This document shows, in pieces, positions 54,715 to 64,000 of a stretch of DNA of 64,000 nucleotides. A program made the position numbers and the translations under genes. Every line of letters begins with the position of its first letter. The stretch's first letter is position 1. This DNA is from Amphirosellinia nigrospora. Its lineage: Eukaryota; Ascomycota; Sordariomycetes; Xylariales; Xylariaceae. The notes below the pieces were generated by a model. The model was not told where the DNA came from and searched no databases. It saw nothing but the letters and a program-made list of their open reading frames with translations. The stretch is from NCBI GenBank assembly GCA_004123355.1, contig SCHM01000004.1, positions 7,343,017-7,407,016 on the forward strand, written 5' to 3'.

Positions 54715-55529
54715 TTAACGTTTTAAAAATCTTTTTTTATTCGGACTAAAATAATATCTATATATATATAATTAACTTTATATATACGGAATAACTAAAA
54801 CAATATTAAAAAATATAAAATATAATATATAAAATATTATAAAAATAAAAAAAAGATATAATATAAATAAAATTAATTAAAAATTAGCAGAATTAAATTA
54901 TTATTATAGCCTAGCTATATTTTTAAAAATTAAAAACTAAAAGTTAATAAATAAAATTTTAAATAAAATATATTATAAAACAAAATAATATATAAACGAA
55001 TTAACGCTATTTAAATATTTAATATTTATAATATAGCAAATAATAAATAATAAGCGTAAAAAATAAATAATAATCGATTTATAATTATTATAAAATAATA
55101 GTTCTAGATTATTATTTGCTATTTATTTTAAAAGCTATTATTATATAAATTTAAAAATATTATTATATAATAATTATAAATTATAAGAAATTTTATTATT
55201 AGTTTTTAGTATAATTAAATTATTATAATTAAATAATTATTATATTATTTAAAAAATTAAAAATATTATATATAATATTAATAAAATTTAAAAATAGTTT
55301 TAGCTATATATAACGATTTAAAATAAAAAGCTTTTATTTATATATATATATAAAAGCTTATATAAATAATATTATTATTTATTTTAAAATAGCCGCAAAA
55401 TATTTCTAGCATATATAAAAACTATTTTAAATATATATAATAAAATTAATTTAAAGCTAAAAGCTAATAAATTATTTATAGTATATTTAGCGGTAAAATT
55501 ATTAAAATTTATAATAAATAGTTATAAAT
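54715..55529 (+). mobile_element. K4, part 1: reverse K fragment
   Basis: Reverse complement of about 3190 down to 2385 of K1, beginning abruptly inside the palindromic end of K2. About 345 bp is missing between the end of K3 and the start of K4, together with the right end of K2, consistent with one deletion across the K2/K4 junction. TAAAT at 55525-55529 is the left target-site duplication of G2. Confidence 0.75.
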
Positions 55530-55839
55530 TATAAAATAATATTAATATTAAAAAGCAATACTAGGTTAGTTAGCTTAATTAGTATATATACTATTATATA
55601 TTTTTAGTTTTTAGTTATAAACTAAATAAGTTATTTTTTTATTAAATATTAGAAAATTTGCCTAAGTAGTTATAATAGCTTAATATTTTTTTATTTTATA
55701 AAAAAAGCTCTTTTATACGTATTACGTAATATTTAGCGTATATATAAACTACGTACTATTATATTATATAGCTATTTAAACATTAGTAATTATATAATTT
55801 ATTATTAAGCTAATTAAATATTAGATTTATATATTAATA
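55530..55839 (-). repeat. G2 left (3') LTR
   Basis: 310 bp, heavily mutated, starting TATAAAATAATATT and ending ATATTAATA. It is followed by TTTTTTTAGC, whose complement is a short A tract serving as polypurine tract. Confidence 0.8.
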
Positions 55840-58800
55840 TTTTTTTAGCTATAAATATTATAATATTATAAGCTTCGAAAAAAAAAATAATAAAAAACTT
55901 TAAATTAATTTAATATTATAATTAAACTTTTTTTTTATAACTAAAAATATATAATTAACTAATTAAATTAAATATAATATTTATATATATACGGCTATAT
56001 ATTTATTTTAAAACGGATTTATTTTTTTATTTATTTAAAATTGCTATTTATAAACGTTTTTATTACTATTATAATTTTAATATAATTTTATTTATTTTAA
56101 AGTTTAAAAAAAAACTTTTAAAATATTTTATTTTTATAAAGTATAAAATAAAATAATATTATTTTTTATATTTATCCGGGTATTTATTAAATAAATAACT
56201 AAATAGCGCTATTTTTTTAAAACTTTAAATTTTTTTAAATTTAAACTTTTAAAACTTTTTTAGATTTAAAAATAAATAAATAACTAGTTATTTTACTAAA
56301 TATTGTTTTTTTAATACTTAATAAGCTTATTAATTATAATAAAATAAAATTATCGGTTATATATAATTATAAGTTTTAAAATATTATAAGTATTAAAGTA
56401 TTAAATTAACTATTTTTTAAAAAGTTAATATATTAATAATTTTTTTTTTTATAATAATAAAAAGTTAAACTATTAATTATTTATTATATAAAGTTTTAAA
56501 AAAGCTTAGTTTTATTTTTTTTTTTGCTAATTTTTTAATTTATAAATTAAAAAAAATAAAACTTTTAATATTTAGTTTTTTTTAATAGTTTAATTAATTT
56601 ATTAGCTAAATTATTTTTTAATTTTATATATATTAGCTTAATATAGTTAGTTATATTTTTTATTAATATAATAATATATTATTTTTATATTTTTTATTTT
56701 AATATAGCTATATATTTAAACTAATTTATAGCTTTTATATTATTATAAAAAAATAATAAAACTATTTAATAATATTTTAAGTTTATTTAAAAAGTTTTTT
56801 ATTTATATTAAATTATTTTATTTTATTTATTATAATATATTTATTTTTAGTAAAGTTTTCGTTATAATTAATTATAGTTTAAATATTATAATATTAGCGC
56901 GCTATTTAAAAATATAATATATTTTATTAATAATTTATTATTTTATAAGTTTAATATTAAAATATATTAATAGTAGAATAAACTTATATTATTATAAATT
57001 TTATATAAATAGCTTTTTTTAGCTTATTATATTTAATTTATATATTTAAATATTTTTTATATATTTAGCTAAATTTTATATTTTTAATATATTTATTAAA
57101 AAATTTATTATAAATTTTATTTAAATAAAAATAATAAAGCTTATATTAAGCTTTATAATTTAAGCAAAAAAACTTAATTTATTAAATAAAAAATATAATT
57201 AAATATTTTATTTTTAAAAACAAGCTTTTTTTTATTTTTATAGCGTAAATTATTTTTTTAATATTTATAAATATAAAATATTTATATATTAAACTTAAGC
57301 TAATAAAATTAAATATTTTAATTATATATTATTTTTAATTAAAGCTTATATTATTATTAATTTTATTTTTATAATATACGTTTAAAAATTAATTAGTTTA
57401 ATTTAAATTATTTATTAAAACTATTTTATTAATTTTTATAGCGATATTTTTAAATAATTTAAATTAATCTTATAATTAAAAAATTATTTATATAAAATAT
57501 TATAATTTTTTTATTTTATAGTTAATATATATAGCGTTATTAAAAATTATAAGTTTAAATTTAATTTATTTTATTTTTTTAGTTTTAATTTTATTTATAT
57601 TTTAATTATTTAAAGCTATATAAAACTTTATTAGTTTAATAATTTTTTTAATTAATTAGTTATATTTTTTTTATTTTAATTTAAAAGTTTTAAAATATTT
57701 TTTAATATTTTAAACTATTTTATAAATATTTTTTATAAAAAGTTTATTAAAATATATTATTATAAAATTAATCTAAATAATATATTATTTTCGAATAGCT
57801 ATTAAAACTATTAAAATTTTTTATATTATTTAAGCTATAAAACAAAAGTTTTATTATAATTAATATTTTTATGCTAAATAAACTTATAAATATAAATTCT
57901 AGCTTTATATTTATTTAATTTATTATTAATAAATATTTTTTTTAAATATTTATATAAATTAATAAAATAGCTATAAATAGTTTTTATATTTTATAAATTT
58001 TAAAATATTATATTTAAATAAACTATATATTTTTTTAAATATAGCTTTAAGCTATTTTTTTTTATTTTTTTTTATAATTTTTTTTTAAAATAAGTTTATT
58101 AAAAATAAATATTTTTATATAAACTTTTTTAATTTTTATAAATAATTTATATAAAAGCAGCTTTTTAAAAATATAAAAATAGTTTAATTTATTTAATTTA
58201 GCTTTTTATAAACTATAAATATTATATTAATTTTTAAGTTTTAAATTTATTTATTTTAGCTTATATTTTAAATGCTTATAAAATTATTTATATATATATT
58301 TTATTTTTTAGCTTAATATTATATTTAAAATATAAATTATATTAAAATAATTTTTATTTATTTATATAATAAATATAAACTTTTAATTAAGTTTTTTAAA
58401 GTTTTTTTTATTATATTAATAATAAAAGTTAGTTTAATAGCTTATTTTATACGATTACTTTTTTTAGTTCGCTTTTACTATTTATAATATTATTTTAATA
58501 ATATTATAATTGTAGTTTTATATTTAATAAATTTTTAATTTTTAGTAATATTACTTAAATTTGCGCTATATTTTAAAAATAATAAACATATAATATTTTA
58601 AAATTATAATATTATTTATATTTTTAATATTTTATAAAAAATTATATATAATATATATAATATTTTATTATTTTTAATAACTAAACTATATAATTAAATA
58701 TATTTTTATAATTTAAAAATATAATATTAGTTTTTTTAGCTTTTAGTTTTTAGCTAATATATATATAAATTTATTAATAAATATTATATAGCGTATATTT

Positions 58801-59254
58801 ATTATTTATAAATTATTAAAATTAAGTTTATTATTTTTTTTTTAATTTAAACAATTAAAATATTTTTAGCTAAAGTTATTTTTTTATTATAAATTAATTA
58901 GTTTTATTAAAAATATATATAATTATTAAAACTTTATATATTTAAAATATAATTAATAATTTAGTTTATAAAAATAAACCTTAGCTTTATTTTAAATAAA
59001 ATTATTAATTTTTTAATTATATTATTTTAATATTAATTTATAATAATAAAATAATAATATTTTTATTTTATTATAAAATATTTTTAAATTTTTATATTAA
59101 ATTTTATTATTATTTATATATAAAACGCGGTATTTTTTTTAATATTTTTATTAAATTAAAATATTTAAAATATTAACTTTTTATTTATTTATTATAAATA
59201 TATTTTAATAATATTTTTATTTTACTTTTTTGTTTTATATATTTTAAAAATATA

Positions 59255-59440
59255 ATATTTATTATTATTATTTATTATAAATAAAAAATATTTATATTTT
59301 CGATTAAATTAATTTAATCTAGCTAAAGTTTACTTAAGTTATTTTTTTTAAATAATCGGCTTTTTTAATAGTTTTTTTCGAAATATTTTTTTAGTTTTAG
59401 TTCGATCGTAAATAAAGCAAAAAAAATATTTAACTTTTTT
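59255..59440 (-). pseudogene. G2 copia integrase remnant
   Basis: On the minus strand, about 59440 back to 59385 reads CFIYDRTKTKKIFRKKLL, resembling the Cys-rich and basic pre-integrase segment. The complement of 59255-59296 reads YKYFLFIINNNNKY, the decayed Asp-Asp-x-Ser-Arg motif. Stops lie between them. Collinear with G1 11941-12090 and G3 40640-40835. Confidence 0.6.
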
Positions 59441-60189
59441 AAAATAAATATTAATATTTATAATATATTTAATTATTTATATTAACTTTTTAATACTAAA
59501 ATAATATAACTAATAGTACTAAAAAATTAGTTTATTTTAAATTTTAAAAGTTATTTTTATTTTATTTTTTAATAATAATTTAAACAATAATTTTTTAACG
59601 CTTTAATTTTATTTATTATATTTAGCGCGAATTTTTATAGCTTTTTTTAAAATTAATATATTATATAAAGCTTTTTTTTTTATTATTTATTAAAAAAAAA
59701 CTACGCTATTAAATATTAAGATTTATATAGCTATTTTATAGCTATTTTTTATAGTATATTTATTTAAATAATTTTTTGCTTTATATAGTTATTTTTTTTA
59801 AAAATATATTTAATAAATAATAAAATAAATAAAATATATTTTACGTTTATATTATTTATTTTATTAAAAGTTTTAAAGTTCTTTATAATAATATTAATTT
59901 TTTTTATTTATATAAGTTTATTTTTTATATAAACTATATATTTTCGTTTTTTTAATTAAATTTACTATTAATTTTTTTTAAAGTTAACTTTATTATTATA
60001 TATTTTTATATTTAACTTTATATTAAATAAAATATAACGCTTATAAGCCAAAATAATAATATTTTTAAAATATAAATATACTTTAAAATATTATTATTTT
60101 TTTATATAATAATTTTAATATTTAGTTTGTTATTATTAATAACTTTAATATTTAGTACGTTTTTTAACCTAAATTATTTAAGATTGCTA

Positions 60190-60545
60190 TTAAAAGCAAA
60201 AATATAAAAGTAAATATAATTAAAAAGTACTATTGTTATAGTTTTCTGCTTAATAATTAGTTTAATAATTCGCTTCGAATTATTAATAATAATCGGCTTC
60301 GAATTATTAATAATAATCGGCTTCGAATTATTTTTAGATTTATTATTATTAAAGCTAGCTTTTGTTTAATAAAAAGGTTTATTATTTTCGATTAATAAAC
60401 AGGTTTGCCGCGGCAAATAGGTCCGCGGTTATTTTTTTCTAGCTTAGTGCAATTATCGAGGCTAAAGCTATCTTTTAAGCTAGGATTTTTTAAGTTAAGG
60501 TCCTTTAGGCCGTAGTAACCTTTTGGCTTAAAGTTACCCTATATA
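60190..60545 (-). pseudogene. G2 gag/protease-region fragment, lightly mutated
   Basis: The minus-strand frame starting near 60540 reads GNFKPKGYYGLKDLNLKNPS, passes a Cys-containing part (NNRGPICRGKPVY), meets one stop at about 60400, and stays open to about 60190. It contains a five-residue repeat (LKDLN, LKNPS, LKDSF) and a tandem eight-residue repeat. No protease Asp-x-Gly motif is seen. It indicates what the corresponding G1 minisatellite encoded before mutation. Confidence 0.5.
60270..60335 (-). repeat. 24-bp tandem repeat in G2
   Basis: Units with CGGCTTCGAATTATTAATAA begin at 60270 (first base differing), 60294 and 60318. 24 bp keeps the frame; the minus strand reads NNSKPIII twice and then a variant. 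The G1 counterpart (about 12945-13005) has fewer recognisable units. Confidence 0.85.
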
Positions 60546-62322
60546 ATATAATTTTATTTATAATTAGTAGTATTATAGTTATTTAAAATAAAAAAAAAAA
60601 CTAAGTATAATAAAAAAAAATTAATATTTCGTAGTTATAAAGATTTATTAAACTTTATAAAATGTTTATATTTATATAAGCAAAATAACTAAAATTATTT
60701 TCGAAGCTTATAAGTAACTTTTAATTTTTAATAAGCTTGCTATAAATATTATAAGTTTTTAATCGTTTAAAGTTCTAATTTAGTTATTATTACTTTTATT
60801 AAAGCAATTTTTAGTAATATAACTTTATTAGCTATATTTAAAGTATTTAAGCTTTTTTTTTTATTATAGTTTTTTTTTTTAAAATTAAATTTAAAGTTTA
60901 ATTTATAATTTTTGTTTTTATTATTGTTTTTATTATAATTTTTATTTTTATTAGTAACGTTATTATTAAACTTTTTTTTTTTATAGTTTTTTAATTCGGG
61001 CTTTTTTTTATATAGTTTTTAAAGTTATTATTAAATTTATCGACTAAATTTTAAATATAATATTTTTATATTTTATAACTTTAATAATAATATTATATTA
61101 AGCTATTATTTTATTTTTTATTATAGTTATAAATATTATAACTTATTAGTTTTATATTTTTTTTTTTTAGTTTTTTATATTATTTTATATTTTTAAAAAT
61201 TTAATATAAAAAGTACAAAATTTTTTTTATTATATTTATAATTAATAATATTTTTTATATATTTTTTTAGTATATTTAGCTTATTATATTATAAATTTTA
61301 TTAAAAATTTTTAATATATATATTTTTTTCGATATTTTTAACTAAGTTTAAAAAGCTAGTTTTAACGTATTAATAATTGCTTATATTAATATTAATTTTT
61401 TATATAAACTAATAAGTTTTTAAAATTATATTTAATAGTTTTTATAGCAAAATATAAATTATATTAATATTAATTAATTAGTTTTAAGCTTTTTTTAAAT
61501 AGTTTTTTTTATTAAGTTTTAGTTTAAATTTATATTATTTTAGTTTAATTTTATTTATAAATAAAAGTTTTTTTAAATTTTTTATAATAAATAATATTTA
61601 TATTTAATAAATATTATTAAATTTTTTTAAATCTAACGATTATAATAATAAATTTAATAAATTTAAGTTTAAATTTAGAATAAAATTTTTTTTTTTTTTT
61701 TTTTTTAAATTTTTTTTTAATAAAATTACGCTTTGGTTTTTTTTTTTTAAAATCGATCGATTTAAATTTTTTAAAAAATTTGTTTATTTTTTTTGCTATT
61801 TTATCTAAAAAGCTTAATATTTCTTAATTATTTTTTTAATAATATTATTTAATATTAAATATTTCGAATATTTTTATTAGTTAAATTAATTTAATTAATT
61901 AAATTAATTAAATTAACTAGAACTAACTTTTATTTAATTTATTTAATTTTTTTAAATTATCGATAATTTTATTAAATTTATTTTTTATAAGTTTTATTTT
62001 ATATTTAAATTAATAAATTATTTTTCGATTTTTTTTTTTTTTAATAATTTTATTAATTTTTTTTTTTTTAGTATAGTTTATTTTTATATATTTTAAAGTT
62101 ATATATTATTATTTTTAGTTATTATTAAACGTTAATTTATTAATTAGTTATTTTATCGAATAAATATTAATATTTATTATTTTAATTTTTAAATTTATAA
62201 TAATTTTTTTTAATTTTTTTTTAGTTAATATTTATTAATTTAAATTAATAACTAAAAATAGCTAAAATATATTAATTAAACGTTTTAAAAATCGATTAAT
62301 TATAAAAATACGCTAGCTATTA

Positions 62323-62640
62323 TATAAAAATAATATTAATACTAAAAAACAATACTAAGTTAATTAGCTTAATTAATATATTTGTATTATTATATATTTT
62401 TAATTTTCTAATTATAAACTAAATAGGCTATTTTTTTACTAAATATTAAAAAATTTACTTAAGCAGCTACGGCAGCTTGATACTCTTTTTATCCGCGTAA
62501 AAAGGGCTTTTTCCACGCGTGCCGCGCAGTATCTAGCGCACATACAAAGCCACGTGCCACTATGCCATATAGCCACCCAGGCACCAGTGATTACGTAATC
62601 TATTATTGGGCCAATTAGGTATTAGATCTATATGCTAATA
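62323..62640 (-). repeat. G2 right (5') LTR, half unmutated
   Basis: 318 bp. The U3-side half (62456-62640) keeps normal composition while 62323-62455 is degraded, so the mutated tract ends sharply inside the LTR. The preserved part includes CACGTG at 62551-62556, the 12-bp palindrome GATTACGTAATC at 62589-62600 and ACGCGT. On the sense strand GGATAAAAAGAG (about 62496-62485) could serve as a TATA-like element. Such palindromes are candidate transcription-factor sites. Confidence 0.75.
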
Positions 62641-64000
62641 TAAATTAATAATATAATAATCGAATAAAAATAATAGCTAAACTAAAATAGCTTTAAAATT
62701 TAGTAACTTTTAAATATATATTAATATAGTTAATTTTTTAAAAAGTTTATTTTATAATATTAATAAAAGCTTTTTTTTTTTTTTAAAAAAAAACTAAATT
62801 ATTAGCCGATATATATAAACGAAAATTATTTTTTTTATTATTATAGCTTAAAAAAATAAGCAGCAAAATTATATTTAAGCTTATAAAAAAAAACGGAGCT
62901 TTTTAATTTTATAAAAATAATTAATAATATAAACTATTTTATATATTAAAATTTATTGAAATTATATTTTATTAAATTAAACGTTTTAAAAGAAAAAAAA
63001 TATAAAATAATAGTTTTTTATATAAATAAAAGCTAAAACGGATAATAATTAGCTATTAATTTAATATAGTTTATTTTATTTTTAAATAAAATATTATTTA
63101 AAAATAAATATTAAAATAATATAATAAACTAAAAAATTTTATTTAATATAAATATATTATAATTTTAAAATTTAAATTAATTATTATAATTTTAATAATA
63201 AATATTTATTATATAAATAAATAAATTATAATTAATATAAATAATTATTAACTTAATATAAAAATTAAAATAAAATTAATAATTAATATATTAAAAGTTT
63301 TAGTTTAACGTTAAATATATTTTAAAAAAAAAAATTTAGTTTTAAATATTTTTTTATATTTATTAATAATTATAAACGTAATAAATAATATAATAATAAA
63401 AAATATTAACTATAGTTTATTAAAAATATTATTAATAAAATTAAATATTTATAGAAATAGAAATATATAAAATAAAAATTAAAAATTAAAACTATAGCAA
63501 AAATATAATATAGATTAAAAATTCGCAAAAATAATCGCTAAAATTAAAAAAATATAAATTAACTATTTTAAATTTAGCAAAAAAAAAAAAAAAATAATAT
63601 AATTCTTTATTTTTATTTATTAGTTATATTTTATATATAATAATAAATAATTTTTAATATTTTTATTATTTAAACGGATAAAAATAATTATATATTTTAA
63701 ATATATATTAAAATAATATTTTAAAAATAGCATATAATAAAAAATATTATTTTAAGCTAAAAAAATATATTATAAATTTTAAAAATTTATAATATATAAT
63801 ATAGCTAAATAAATAAAAAATATTAATAATATTATTTATAATATTTAAATAATATAATAAATCGGTAAAAAATTTAATAAACTAAAACTAATTTAAAAAC
63901 TATCGATATTATTTTATATAATTATAATAAACTTTATTATAAAACTATTAAAAATATTATTTATTAAATTATTTTAATAAATATTTAAATATAATACGTT
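62641..64000 (+). mobile_element. K4, part 2: reverse K fragment to the window end
   Basis: Reverse complement of about 2390 down to about 1030 of K1, resuming directly after G2. Runs off the window. No gene visible. Confidence 0.75.

Larger units (their letters stand above)
55530..62640 (-). mobile_element. G2: complete, least-mutated copia-like element
   Basis: 7.11 kb with LTRs 55530-55839 and 62323-62640 and a 5-bp duplication TAAAT at 55525-55529 and 62641-62645, inserted into the reverse K copy. Sense is minus. It lacks the inserts N and S1. Two patches have near-normal composition: about 60240-60545 (gag-like frame) and 62456-62640 (5' LTR); the rest is as degraded as G1. The integrase trace lies at 59255-59440. 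Order and size suit Ty1/copia, although reverse transcriptase could not be read. Confidence 0.8.

Noticed and set aside
1-64000. CRISPR arrays, operons, bacterial promoters or mitochondrial genes
   Set aside because: No regularly spaced repeats and no conserved coding or rRNA/tRNA sequence. AT-richness here arises from transitions between nuclear repeat copies, not from an organelle or bacterial genome.

Overview
The window is about 64 kb of extremely A+T-rich DNA (roughly 85-90% A+T by eye) with no intact protein gene, rRNA or tRNA gene. Homologous copies inside the window differ mainly by C/T and G/A transitions. CpA is scarce and TpA abundant, and residual reading frames are full of TAA and TAG. 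This is what repeat-induced point mutation (RIP) leaves in a filamentous ascomycete (Pezizomycotina). I therefore read the window as a gene-free AT-isochore, possibly pericentromeric, built of nested transposons. RIP is inferred from composition and copy comparison; the species cannot be named.

Layout. (1) 1-7310 is K1, the right part of a large element ending in a perfect 39-bp inverted repeat. (2) 7311-15387 is G1, a degenerate Ty1/copia-like LTR retrotransposon coding on the minus strand. It carries two small, hardly mutated inserts: N (8556-8960) and a tRNA-derived SINE-like element S1 (10440-10865). (3) 15388-37279 is a nest of 'E' elements with about 132-bp terminal direct repeats. A remnant E3 contains E2 (reverse) and the LTR element H; E2 contains E1 (forward) and a 220-bp element P. 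(4) 37280-45173 holds G3 and K3, which mirror G1 and K1 and so form a large inverted repeat around the nest. (5) 45174-54714 is K2, a second long copy of K inserted into K3/K4. (6) 54715-64000 is the rest of that reverse K copy (K4), interrupted by G2 at 55530-62640. Two solo E termini sit in G3 and in K2.

Target-site duplications support the nesting order: E2 in E3 (TTATA), E1 in E2 (ATATA), H in E3 (ATTAA), G2 in K4 (TAAAT), and a solo E terminus in G3 (CGTAA/TATAA). The only well-preserved sequences are short inserts (about 130-430 bp) and patches of G2. This fits elements too short to be seen by RIP, or tracts that RIP reached late.

Nothing here is likely to make a functional protein. 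The most unusual item is the E family. It has terminal direct repeats and 5-bp duplications like an LTR element, but I see no primer-binding site or polypurine tract at its ends, and the partly open forward frames match no pol domain I recognise. K is a second unassigned family, about 9.5 kb long with long terminal inverted repeats.
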